DNA of 9,982 nt, taken from the NCBI GenBank assembly GCA_900757485.1, contig CAAEOA010000318.1, positions 1 through 9,982 of the forward strand, written 5' to 3'. Origin of the DNA: Oscillospiraceae bacterium (GTDB lineage: Bacteria > Bacillota > Clostridia > Oscillospirales > Ruminococcaceae). The notes under the pieces are model-generated. The model was not told where the DNA came from and made no database searches. It saw nothing but the letters and a program-made list of their open reading frames with translations. Below, in pieces: positions 1-7,585 of the stretch. The position numbers and the translations under genes were made by a program. Each line of letters begins with the position of its first letter. Position 1 is the first letter of the stretch.

Positions 1-1
1 G

Positions 2-184
2 ACTCCTTCTGAAAACAACAGTTCTAAAGAACCATCCGATAGTCAGTCTTCTGTTCCTTCCGACAGTGTAAAAGATGATAAACCGGCTGAAACCGGTGTT
101 GCATTGCCGATTACTACGATTATAATAATGCTGTTTGCAGGGGCTGCTGTAATTATTTTGAAAAAAAGAATGCTTGATAATTAA
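2..184 (+). CDS. C-terminal end of a cell-surface protein (5' partial)
   Basis: This is the last 60 codons of a gene that begins before the window; the reading frame is open from base 2 to a TAA at 182-184. The visible part is a Ser/Pro/Asp/Lys-rich low-complexity stalk (residues about 1-27 of the fragment), a PAETG stretch, a hydrophobic segment of about 20 residues (roughly LPITTIIIMLFAGAAVIIL) and a short positive tail KKRMLDN. That is the layout of a Gram-positive C-terminal surface anchor. PAETG resembles a sortase motif only loosely, because the canonical L-P pair is missing, so simple membrane anchoring is as likely as sortase processing. Nothing of the functional domain is visible. 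The next gene starts 32 bases after the stop and has the same stalk-plus-membrane ending, which suggests co-transcription and perhaps related roles. Confidence 0.75.
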   Translation, partial: TPSENNSSKEPSDSQSSVPSDSVKDDKPAETGVALPITTIIIMLFAGAAVIILKKRMLDN

Positions 185-216
185 AAATGAATGAAACAAC
201 ACAAGGGGATAGATTG

Positions 217-1194
217 ATGAAAAAATGTATTAACGTTTGTTTACTGACATTGGTGTTTGTGTTGTCACTTTGCAATTTTTCGGTTTTTGCGGCGAAAACA
301 ACGGTATTCATCGATCAGGATTTCACTGGGCTACGCTCCGGTTATGTCTCAAAGCGGGGCGGAGTAGAATCGATAGGTGCTTTTAAAGAAGATCATTTCA
401 AATTTACAGCCAATGAAGGCCCGGCGGGGCTTTTGGCAAATGGTGATGGATACTATGTTGGTTTTGTCACCTATAAAGTTTCAGCACCTTCCAATGAAAC
501 GATTGAAACTCTGAAGCTGGATTTAATTGGCCGAATCGGTCTATATGACGGAGAAGTCAATGGTGTAAAAGGTACTGCTGCTCAATACAAAGAAACCGCT
601 TGGATGCGCATTTATGTTGAGAAAGATGATTACAAATTTGACCGTGAGAATTGGACCGCATCAGAGGATAAGGTGGCAGCTCAGCCCGAATTGGAAGAAT
701 ATCCAGAAAGCGCAGAGAAAGAATTCTCCTTTGATTTGAGTGCAGCTGCCAAAGGAGCTAAAGATGCCTATGTTACAATTGCTACCTATCTGGAGTGTAC
801 ACCGAGCTGGATTGGATTCTCCCATCTTACGCTCAGTGGGAGTACAGCGGCAAAATCCAATCAGGGCGGAACTACCAACACATCATCTGCCGCATCTTCT
901 GTTAAGACAAGTTCTGCTGCGGCGATTTCGAACAACTCCACTTCAAGTAAAGATATTTCCTCGGCAGAAGTTGTTTCTTCCGACGAAATAGCATCGACTG
1001 ACAGTTCTTCAGAGGCACTGATCGAATCTGTTGATTCTGAAAGTATGTCCTCAATATCTGCTTCTACCGGCGGAAAAGTCAAAGAAGGCGGCAGTCTATG
1101 GTGGGTATGGCTGATTGTAGCGGTCGTTGTGCTTGCCGGTGCGGGCACGGGCGTATTCTTTTACTTAAAAAAGAAAAACAGCACTAATGCGTAA
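217..1194 (+). CDS. Membrane-anchored secreted protein, beta-rich domain on a Ser-rich stalk
   Basis: I chose the ATG at 217 (325 aa) because AAGGGG at 203-208 sits 8 bases upstream and the protein then opens directly with a Sec signal peptide (KK, hydrophobic core, cleavage near FSVFA, residues 21-25). An in-frame ATG at 187 would add an untypical polar extension. Residues about 27-208 form one globular, probably beta-sandwich domain; its end (FDLSAAAKGAKDAYVTIAT, then TPSWIGFSHLTLSG) has the alternating pattern of jelly-roll, carbohydrate-binding-like modules. Residues about 209-290 are a Ser/Ala/Thr/Glu-rich linker, 294-316 a membrane helix (WWVWLIVAVVVLAGAG) and the tail is LKKKNSTNA. No LPxTG motif is present, so it is probably held by the helix with the domain outside the cell. 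I do not recognise the family. A glycan-binding role is inferred from the fold-like pattern and the importer downstream, not shown. Confidence 0.82.
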   Translation: MKKCINVCLLTLVFVLSLCNFSVFAAKTTVFIDQDFTGLRSGYVSKRGGVESIGAFKEDHFKFTANEGPAGLLANGDGYYVGFVTYKVSAPSNETIETLKLDLIGRIGLYDGEVNGVKGTAAQYKETAWMRIYVEKDDYKFDRENWTASEDKVAAQPELEEYPESAEKEFSFDLSAAAKGAKDAYVTIATYLECTPSWIGFSHLTLSGSTAAKSNQGGTTNTSSAASSVKTSSAAAISNNSTSSKDISSAEVVSSDEIASTDSSSEALIESVDSESMSSISASTGGKVKEGGSLWWVWLIVAVVVLAGAGTGVFFYLKKKNSTNA

Positions 1195-1208
1195 CAATTA
1201 TCGGATAC

Positions 1209-1216
1209 AAGGAGGG
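1209..1216 (+). promoter_or_regulatory. Ribosome binding site that sets the start of the lipoprotein SBP
   Basis: AAGGAGGG is a near-perfect Shine-Dalgarno sequence. A GTG at 1216 in the same frame overlaps it and so cannot be the start. The ATG at 1228, 11 bases downstream, is the sensible choice, although the spacing is slightly long. Confidence 0.75.
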
Positions 1217-1227
1217 TGAACATATTT

Positions 1228-2631
1228 ATGATCAAACGTTTTTTATCCGGGATGATAGTTGCCGTAATGATTCTGGCAGTTTCAGCGGGACTGACCAGCT
1301 GCGGCGATTCACCTGACGTAGGGAAAAAAGGCGGCGATGTAAATTTCGGAGGAAAAACCTTAACCATTGCTTCGTGGGTGGATTATGAGCCGAAGTTAGG
1401 GGAAAGCGAGGGCGGCGATGCCACTTACTATGCATTGCAGCAGGCGTTGGAAAAGTTTAATGTAAAAGTAGACTGGGTTATTACCACCCAAGAGAATCAT
1501 TTTAGCCAGTTCCAAGCCAAAAGTTTATCCGGTCTTGTCTATGCAGATATTGTCATGAGTCACTCGTGGAATCATGTCAGTTTAATCAGTCAAGGGCTCC
1601 AAACGCCGTTGGATGAATATTATGAGGCTATGTCCGAAGAGGAAAAAAGTCATTGGAATATGGACCTGAGTAAATTTGGCGATCATTATTACGGGCTAAC
1701 GCCCAAACCAAATGTGACATTTCCTACCGCATGTATGTTTTACAATCGTACACGGCTGAAAGAACTGAAATTGCAGGACCCTCAGGAGTTGGCGAGACAG
1801 GGTAAATGGGATTGGAAAAAGTTCCAGGAATACTGCTTGGCTGCTACTGACACAGCAAACCAGAAATATGGTTTGTCGATGTATAATATGTATAATGTGT
1901 TAGGCGGCGGAAATAACGTTAAAACAGTTGTTTTTGATGAGGCGGATGGTAAGTACTATAATGGTTTCACACATGGGAATGAAGCTGCTAATAATATGCA
2001 GTGCTTGGAGTTTCTGACCAATATGTCCAAGGATAAGATGGTATACGGTGATTGGATTCAAGGCTCTGAAGCAATGGATGATGCCGAAAATGCTTTTCTG
2101 GACGGTCAGACATTGTTCACCTTTGCACAAAACGGTTCACGCCTCAAGAAACTGGGGATGACCGATTTCGGTGTTGTTACTGCACCGATTGCAGATTTTA
2201 ACACCGATCAATCCTTGTATAATTTAATGGAATCGTTTACCTATTGGATGATTCCGAGTAAGACCAATTTCCCTGTGTCTGATATTGTCTCCTTCTGGAC
2301 TTATGCACAGAGCACATGGGACAAAAGTCGCGATAAGGCTTATTATGAGTTCAATCTGGAAGACTATAAAGAAGAGCAGCTCGATCTGAATTATACTGAC
2401 ATGAAGGATGTTGAGTTCTTGCTTGAAATGAGTGAGAAAGTGGTCGTGAAGCCATCATTGGATTTGTCCTGCTCTTTGGGAGATTTAATAGCAAAGGGTA
2501 TTTATTGTGAAGTTATCAGCGGAAATGCTACTCCGGCAGCTGCAGTGGCGGCGAAAGATAATGAAATTCAGGCGAAGATTGATGAGGCGCTGAATGGCGC
2601 CGCAAAGAGTCAAGACAGCAGTGGGTCGTAA
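1228..2631 (+). CDS. Sugar ABC transporter solute-binding lipoprotein (SBP family 1)
   Basis: The 467-residue protein starts with a lipoprotein signal peptide (MIKRFLSGMIVAVMILAV) and the lipobox LTSC with Cys25 as the lipidation site, so it is anchored on the outer face of the membrane. After a short Gly/Lys linker, GGKTLTIASWVDYEP (residues 41-55) is the first beta strand typical of family 1 extracellular SBPs. YADIVMSHSW (105-114), the stretch YYGLTPKPNVTFPTACMFYN (154-173) and GKWDWKKFQEYCLAATD (192-208) fit the hinge and domain-crossing segments of this family. Length is normal for a CUT1-type oligosaccharide SBP. Two permeases follow after one intervening gene, so it probably delivers ligand to them, but a second, much larger SBP gene lies between. 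The ligand cannot be deduced. A hairpin with a U-rich tail just downstream may limit read-through, as is common after highly expressed SBP genes. Confidence 0.9.
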   Translation: MIKRFLSGMIVAVMILAVSAGLTSCGDSPDVGKKGGDVNFGGKTLTIASWVDYEPKLGESEGGDATYYALQQALEKFNVKVDWVITTQENHFSQFQAKSLSGLVYADIVMSHSWNHVSLISQGLQTPLDEYYEAMSEEEKSHWNMDLSKFGDHYYGLTPKPNVTFPTACMFYNRTRLKELKLQDPQELARQGKWDWKKFQEYCLAATDTANQKYGLSMYNMYNVLGGGNNVKTVVFDEADGKYYNGFTHGNEAANNMQCLEFLTNMSKDKMVYGDWIQGSEAMDDAENAFLDGQTLFTFAQNGSRLKKLGMTDFGVVTAPIADFNTDQSLYNLMESFTYWMIPSKTNFPVSDIVSFWTYAQSTWDKSRDKAYYEFNLEDYKEEQLDLNYTDMKDVEFLLEMSEKVVVKPSLDLSCSLGDLIAKGIYCEVISGNATPAAAVAAKDNEIQAKIDEALNGAAKSQDSSGS

Positions 2632-2662
2632 CATGTCACAATTTTGTATCTGAAAGAGAACC

Positions 2663-2722
2663 GGAGGAGTCTTTGGCTGTGCTTAAAAGAATCTATGGTC
2701 AAAGACTTCTCTTTTGTTCTTT
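2663..2722 (+). terminator. Hairpin with U-rich tail after the SBP gene (partial terminator or attenuator)
   Basis: Bases 2663-2675 pair with 2700-2712: 13 consecutive pairs including two G-U, with the core GTCTTTG/CAAAGAC at 2669-2675/2700-2706. Weaker pairs extend into the loop. The 3' arm is followed by TTTTGTTCTTT (2712-2722). An alternative outer stem exists, because AAAGAGAA at 2653-2660 is the perfect complement of TTCTCTTT at 2707-2714 and competes for the same 3' strand. The hairpin lies 32 bases after the SBP stop and about 100 bases before the next start. I read it as an intrinsic, possibly leaky terminator that raises SBP transcripts over the downstream genes, or as an mRNA 3'-end stabiliser. 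Pairing was done by eye without an energy calculation. Confidence 0.6.
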
Positions 2723-2790
2723 AAATTTTTTCAGGAAAGCTGCTTTATTTTGAGGATAAACAGAACAGATTCAACAAAGCGGTTTTCCTG

Positions 2791-2804
2791 TGAAAATGTT
2801 TATA
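2791..2804 (+). promoter_or_regulatory. cre-like near match upstream of the large SBP gene
   Basis: TGAAAATGTTTATA matches 12 of 14 positions of the catabolite-responsive consensus TGWAARCGYTWNCW bound by CcpA in Bacillota. However, the central CG is TG and the later C is T, both important positions. It ends 20 bases before the start codon at 2825, where a bound repressor would block transcription. No convincing -35/-10 promoter pair was found in 2723-2824. This is a weak call, made because carbon control of a sugar importer would be expected. Confidence 0.22.
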
Positions 2805-2824
2805 ACAAACGGGAGTGTGTCGAA

Positions 2825-5719
2825 ATGCGGAAATGGTGCAGAACCTTTAGCAGCGTGCTGATTAGCTTCTGTCTGATTGGCAGCAGTGTATTTCCCTGTC
2901 GGGCAGCCGGCGAAAACATAGGTACAGCAATCGATAAGACAGCAGCGGCAGTGACTCAAACGAGTGATGAGATGATGTCATATCGGGAATATGCCGACGC
3001 ATACAGATCTGCACCCAGTGAAGCGGCAATTGCCGTGGATATCAGCAGATACATTGCTTCGGACGAGATACAGGCAGAAATGCAGGAATTAGATGGTCGA
3101 ACTGCGGTTGTAACCGGTGAAGAGGGAAAAATCACATGGACATTTACCGTGTTACAGTCAGGCTTATATGATTTACAGGTCGATTATTATATGCCGGCGG
3201 GAAAGGGCAGTGCGGCAGAGAGAATGTTCTATCTAGATGGAGCACTCCCATATCGGGAAGCGCAGAATATTCGTTTTAACCGTTGCTGGATTAATCAAGA
3301 AGAAAACAAGATTTATACTTCTTCCGGTAATGAATATCGGCGGACGCAGGTAGAACTGCATCAATGGCAGCAGAGCCTATTGTATAGTCAATTAGGTTAC
3401 ACTGACGAAAGTTTACGTTTCTATTTAGAAAAGGGAGAGCACACACTGACGATGGAATCACTTGCCGAACCAATGGCAATCGGTGCATTGGAATTTTTAG
3501 TGGTTCCCGAAATCCAAAATTATGCCCAAGTTAAACAAGAATATGAAGCAGCAGGATATCAGAATGTATCACAGGGCTTGACAATACAGGGGGAGGACGC
3601 GGTACGCAAATCACATTCCACATTATATGCTGTTGAGGATCGCACCTCACCGGCCAATGAGCCTTTTGACGAAAGTTTGATTTTGCTTAACAGTATTGGC
3701 GGCAACTCCTGGAAGTATCGTCATCAGTGGATCGAGTGGGAATTTACTGTTCCGGAAAGCGGCTTATATACTTTGACATTGCGCACGAAACAAGATTATG
3801 TATCCGGCGCGGGATCCAGCCGACGCATTTACATAGATGGGAAAGTTCCCTTTGCGGAAGCAGAGAGTTTTACAGTGCCGTATGAACTTAATTGGCAGTC
3901 TATCACGCTGGGAGAAGAGAACAATCCGTGGAAATTTTATCTTGCTGCGGGCGAAACACATGTTATTCGGTTAGAAGCGGTGATCGGACCATTAGCAGAT
4001 ACATTGACTACGGTCAGTGAGGTGGTACAGGAACTTAATACACTTTACCGTCAGCTCAAAATGATCATCGGCAGTTTTTCTGATCCGCTGCGTGATTATA
4101 ACCTGGAAACAAACATTCCGAATTTATTTGAAATTTTGGAAAGTTGCAATGCCAAATTGAAAACAGCTGCCGGAAATCTGGAACAAATCATGGGCGGTAA
4201 GGGAGAGCAGACTGCCTATATTGATCGTCTGACCGTACAGCTTACGAGCTTAATTAAATACCCGGATACCATTCCGGAGCGATTGAGTGATTTGAGTGAT
4301 AATTTGAATAACCTTTCTTCTTGGCTGGTTTCGGCAAGTGAGGTGCCGCTGATTATTGATTGCATGACTTTATCTCCTGAGGGCGCAGAAGTGCCGCCTG
4401 CAGATGCAAAGTGGTACCAAAAGCTGTGGTCAACTGCCAAAGCGTTCTTTATTTCTTTTCTACAGGATTACTATTCTATTGACGGAATTGGCGGAGAAAT
4501 CGAAGTTACCGAAAAAATTAGCCTATGGCTTGGTGTCGGTCGGGATCAGTCTATGATCATCAAAAATCTGTCGGATAGTAGTTTTACCGCTAAAACAGGC
4601 ATCGGATTGAACATTCGACTGGTTGATATGAGTATCCTTTTACAGGCGGTATCCAGTCAGAATGGCCCGGATGTGGCATTGTTTATGGATCATGCACAGC
4701 CGATTAACTATGGATTGCGCGGTGCATTGTATAATCTGGCTTCATTTGAAGATTGTGATGAAGTATTGACTCGGTTTAATGAAAGCGCTTTAACGCCATT
4801 TCGTTCAGGAAAATCCCTTTATGCACTGCCGGAGCAGCAGGTGTTTCCAATGTTGTTCTATCGTACCGATGTATTTGAAGAATTCGGTATTTCAGTGCCA
4901 AACACTTGGGACGACCTGCAAAAGCTGATTCCGGTACTGCAGGAGCAAAACATGGAAATCGGATTGCCTTCTCCCACTATAACAGTCACAGGGAGTCAGG
5001 CAACCAACTTAAATGCAGTTTATGCGGCATTGCTGCTGCAAAGCGGCGCGTCCGTCTATGATGAATCCGGTTATTGCGTACTCAATGAGCTTACAGCTGT
5101 TAACAGCTTTATTAAATGGACTGAATATTATACAAAATATAACTTTCCCAAGACATACAGTGATATCAGTCGGTTTCGCACCGGAGAAATGCCGCTGTTA
5201 GTTGCTTCTTACACTTTTTATAACACTTTGGCATTAGCTGCTCCCGAAATTCAAAGCTTGTGGGCGATGGCGCCAATGCCCGGTACCGTACAGGAAGACG
5301 GTAGCATTGATCGATCTGTTGCCTGTACCTTGACCGGCTGTGTCATTTTTCAGAATGCAGATGCTCCTGCTGCGTGTTGGGAATTTTTGAAATGGTGGAC
5401 GGACGCCGGTACGCAGGTCAATTACGGACGTGAGATTGAGGCTTTGCAGGGAACATCAGCGCGTTGGCCTACTGCAAATGTTTCGGCAATGCAAGAGCTT
5501 GGCTGGAGTTCCAGCGTGTCTCGCCAGATTTCAGAACAATGGGAGCATGTAGTAGGAATTCCGGAAGTTGCCGGCGGGTACTACGTTGGACGAAGTGTAG
5601 ATAACGCAATTAAGTCGGTCATCAACTCGGATGAGGATGCCCGGGAAACGATCTTGGATCAAGTTGATAAGATCAATAAGGAAATCCGCAATAAGCGGCA
5701 GGAACTGGGATTGGAGTGA
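2825..5719 (+). CDS. Large multidomain extracellular solute-binding protein with two carbohydrate-binding-like units
   Basis: The ATG at 2825 has GGGAG at 2811-2815 and opens a signal peptide (MRKWCRTFSSVLISFCLIGS, cleavage near CRA, residue 27); upstream in-frame codons lack both. The 964-residue protein is about twice the usual SBP length. Residues about 103-222 and 303-392 are two related beta-sandwich units sharing WxF/WEFTV, SGLY, YLDG/YIDG, P and EA, then FYL plus a Gly-rich turn. Residues about 395-555 are mainly helical and include DPLRDYNLETNIP. From about 556 a family 1 SBP begins, with LWLGVGRDQ (R573-Q575), NGPDVALFMD, SLYALPEQQVFPMLFYRTD and GISVPNTWDDL. The C-terminus is a charged helix (DARETILDQVDKINKEI). 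No lipobox is present (VFPC does not fit), so it is released or held by other contacts. The gene leads directly into the permeases, making it the likely primary binding protein for them. The ligand is unknown, though the modules suggest a glycan. Confidence 0.88.
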   Translation: MRKWCRTFSSVLISFCLIGSSVFPCRAAGENIGTAIDKTAAAVTQTSDEMMSYREYADAYRSAPSEAAIAVDISRYIASDEIQAEMQELDGRTAVVTGEEGKITWTFTVLQSGLYDLQVDYYMPAGKGSAAERMFYLDGALPYREAQNIRFNRCWINQEENKIYTSSGNEYRRTQVELHQWQQSLLYSQLGYTDESLRFYLEKGEHTLTMESLAEPMAIGALEFLVVPEIQNYAQVKQEYEAAGYQNVSQGLTIQGEDAVRKSHSTLYAVEDRTSPANEPFDESLILLNSIGGNSWKYRHQWIEWEFTVPESGLYTLTLRTKQDYVSGAGSSRRIYIDGKVPFAEAESFTVPYELNWQSITLGEENNPWKFYLAAGETHVIRLEAVIGPLADTLTTVSEVVQELNTLYRQLKMIIGSFSDPLRDYNLETNIPNLFEILESCNAKLKTAAGNLEQIMGGKGEQTAYIDRLTVQLTSLIKYPDTIPERLSDLSDNLNNLSSWLVSASEVPLIIDCMTLSPEGAEVPPADAKWYQKLWSTAKAFFISFLQDYYSIDGIGGEIEVTEKISLWLGVGRDQSMIIKNLSDSSFTAKTGIGLNIRLVDMSILLQAVSSQNGPDVALFMDHAQPINYGLRGALYNLASFEDCDEVLTRFNESALTPFRSGKSLYALPEQQVFPMLFYRTDVFEEFGISVPNTWDDLQKLIPVLQEQNMEIGLPSPTITVTGSQATNLNAVYAALLLQSGASVYDESGYCVLNELTAVNSFIKWTEYYTKYNFPKTYSDISRFRTGEMPLLVASYTFYNTLALAAPEIQSLWAMAPMPGTVQEDGSIDRSVACTLTGCVIFQNADAPAACWEFLKWWTDAGTQVNYGREIEALQGTSARWPTANVSAMQELGWSSSVSRQISEQWEHVVGIPEVAGGYYVGRSVDNAIKSVINSDEDARETILDQVDKINKEIRNKRQELGLE

Positions 5720-5729
5720 GAAAACAAAC

Positions 5730-6641
5730 ATGTCGAAGAATAGTAATTGGCGTCAAAAATGGGCATTGATGAAACAATATAAAGCCGGATATGCCCTGAT
5801 GGCTCCTTTTTTAATTATTTTTTTCACCTTTACGGTACTGCCGGTTTTTATTTCTATTGTGTTAAGCTTTACTCATTATAACGTGTTGCAGGCCCCCGAA
5901 TTTATCGGCTTTGAAAATTATCGCAAGTTGTTGGTTGATGACGAAGTGTTTTCTATCGCGGTAAAAAATACGCTCATTTTTGCGCTGGTTACCGGTCCCA
6001 TCGGTTATGTGCTTTCGTTTTTTGCTTCTTGGGCAATTAACGATTTTAATCGATATATTAAAGGTATTTTAACCTTTATCTTTTATATTCCCACTATTTC
6101 GGGTACGGTTTATACGATCTGGGGCATTTTGTTTTCGGGCGATATGTATGGATATGTCAACAGCGCGTTGATGAGTCTCGGTATCATTTCGGAGCCAGTC
6201 CAATGGTTTACCACCGACACCTACGTGCTTCCGCTGATCATCATTGTTCAGTTATGGATGAGTATGGGTACCGGATTTTTGGCAATGCGTGCCGGGACCG
6301 CTACGGTTGATCCCCAATACTACGAGGCAGCGGCAATCGACGGCGTCAAAAATCGAGTGCAGGAAGTGTTTTATATTACCATTCCGTTGATGGCTCCTCA
6401 TCTGATGACTGCGGCGGTTTTGCAGATTTCGGCTATGTTTGCCAATACAACTGTTTCCATGAATTTGGCAGGTTTTCCCAGTACCAATTATTCGGGACAT
6501 TTGATCATGACGCATATGCTTGATTACAGCACCTATCGTGTGGAACGCGGGTATGCCTGTGCTATTGCAGTTTTGCTGTTTATCTTTATGATTACCATCA
6601 ATCAGGTCATTCTGCGGGCATTGAGAAAGGTGGGGTCATAA
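5730..6641 (+). CDS. Carbohydrate ABC transporter permease, MalF/YesP-like
   Basis: The 303-residue membrane protein belongs to the binding-protein-dependent permease family. It has an N-terminal helix after a short charged leader (GYALMAPFLIIFFTFTVLPV, 20-39), then further helices at about 80-100, 112-135, 166-186, 222-245 and 277-296. The EAA loop that docks the ATPase is complete: YEAAAIDG (198-205) followed by VFYITIPL with P219. Sequence around MAPFL and FIGFENY is typical of the MalF/UgpA side of CUT1 importers. The ATG at 5730 lies 10 bases after the large SBP stop; a GGAG at 5713-5716 is within that gene's end, so translation is probably coupled. A longer in-frame start at 5631 lies inside the SBP gene and adds a polar, non-family extension, so I rejected it. 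No ATPase gene is near. Confidence 0.93.
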   Translation: MSKNSNWRQKWALMKQYKAGYALMAPFLIIFFTFTVLPVFISIVLSFTHYNVLQAPEFIGFENYRKLLVDDEVFSIAVKNTLIFALVTGPIGYVLSFFASWAINDFNRYIKGILTFIFYIPTISGTVYTIWGILFSGDMYGYVNSALMSLGIISEPVQWFTTDTYVLPLIIIVQLWMSMGTGFLAMRAGTATVDPQYYEAAAIDGVKNRVQEVFYITIPLMAPHLMTAAVLQISAMFANTTVSMNLAGFPSTNYSGHLIMTHMLDYSTYRVERGYACAIAVLLFIFMITINQVILRALRKVGS

Positions 6642-6642
6642 G

Positions 6643-7539
6643 ATGGAGCAGACGGCGAAAAAACATAAAAAACACCATTATTTCTCACTGAGCACCGGTT
6701 CTCGGCGTAACCGTAAGACTTACGGAGATGTTATGATGCTGATTATTATCGGATTGATGGCGTTGTTCAGCTTTATTCCGTTATTGATGTCAGTTTGCAT
6801 GTCGCTCAAACCGATTAATGAGTTGTTTTACTATCCGCCTCGTATTTTTCCGGAGCGGCCTACATTTGATAATTTTCGCATGCTCTTCAATTTAATGAAA
6901 ACCACTTGGGTTCCTTTTGAACGGTATGCGTTTAACACGGTGTTTATTACCCTTGCCACCACAGCAGGACACGTTATGCTGGCTTCTATGGCAGCATATC
7001 CTTTGGCAAAAATGAAAATTCCCTTTGTGCGTTTGTTTAACAATCTTATTTTAATATCGCTGATGTTCGTTTCGGCAATTAACGATATCGCTAACTATTT
7101 GACGATTACATGGTTTGGCTGGCTGGACACTTATCTTGCGGTTATTGTTCCCAGCATAGGCGCTTCTTTGGGCTTGTTTATTATGAAAAACTATATGAGT
7201 ACCATTCCGGATACTTTACTGGAGGCGGCGCGGATCGATGGATGCTCTGAAAGCGGGATATACTGGCGTATCGTGATGCCTCTAGCCAAACCGGTCTGGC
7301 TGACGGTAGTTATTTTGATGTTTCAGCAGATTTGGTCTCAGAATAATTCTCAGTATGTATACAGTGAGCAGCTCAAAACACTCCCCTATGCTTTGACACA
7401 AATCACCAGCGGCGGTATGGTTCGTATGGGAGCGGCACAGGCAGTTGGCGTGCTGATGCTGTTGGTTCCGGCATTGGTGTTTATGTTCAGCCAAACACGG
7501 ATTATTGATACGATGGCGACCTCCGGCATGAAAGAGTAA
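6643..7539 (+). CDS. Carbohydrate ABC transporter permease, MalG/YesQ-like
   Basis: The 298-residue protein is the second half of the translocation channel. A basic cytoplasmic leader (KKHKKHHYF) is followed by a first helix (MMLIIIGLMALFSFIPLLM, 31-49), the family signature SLKPINELFYYPPRIFPERP near 54-73, and about five more helices. The EAA loop reads LLEAARIDG (192-200) followed by WRIVMPLAKP. The terminal part (RMGAAQAVGVLMLLVPALVF) is also standard for MalG-like subunits. The ATG is separated from the previous stop by one base, with AAAGGTGG at 6626-6633 as ribosome binding site, so the two permeases are translated as a pair. Length and motifs are intact. It would heterodimerise with the preceding permease and needs two copies of an ATPase encoded elsewhere. 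Confidence 0.93.
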   Translation: MEQTAKKHKKHHYFSLSTGSRRNRKTYGDVMMLIIIGLMALFSFIPLLMSVCMSLKPINELFYYPPRIFPERPTFDNFRMLFNLMKTTWVPFERYAFNTVFITLATTAGHVMLASMAAYPLAKMKIPFVRLFNNLILISLMFVSAINDIANYLTITWFGWLDTYLAVIVPSIGASLGLFIMKNYMSTIPDTLLEAARIDGCSESGIYWRIVMPLAKPVWLTVVILMFQQIWSQNNSQYVYSEQLKTLPYALTQITSGGMVRMGAAQAVGVLMLLVPALVFMFSQTRIIDTMATSGMKE

Positions 7540-7585
7540 GCCTGTGTCGGTTGACACATTCCTTGAGAAAAGAAAGGTGGATTAC

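Noticed and set aside
55..130. Sortase sorting signal in the first partial protein
   Set aside because: PAETG before the hydrophobic segment is only loosely like LPxTG or NPxTG. I do not claim sortase anchoring without knowing the motifs used in this genome.
861..1148. Minus-strand open frame of 95 codons across the Ser-rich stalk
   Set aside because: It mirrors the biased Ser/Ala/Thr codons of the + strand gene. It has no ribosome binding site in a sensible place and a low-complexity product, so it is a shadow.
2750..2806. Possible promoter (TTGAGG at 2750-2755, TATAAC at 2801-2806)
   Set aside because: The two hexamers are 45 bases apart and neither has a matching partner at 16-18 bases. 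TATAAC also lies almost on the ribosome binding site.
2714..2824. Upstream in-frame extension of the large SBP
   Set aside because: It begins inside the hairpin's U-rich tail and lacks a ribosome binding site. The ATG at 2825 has one and opens a proper signal peptide.
5631..5729. Longer start of the first permease, overlapping the SBP gene by 89 bases
   Set aside because: The extension is polar and basic, unlike the family, and the codons are those of the SBP read in another frame. The ATG at 5730 fits family length.
6252..6515. Minus-strand open frame inside the first permease
   Set aside because: It is His/Arg/Ser-rich with no family resemblance and lies wholly within an intact conserved permease gene.
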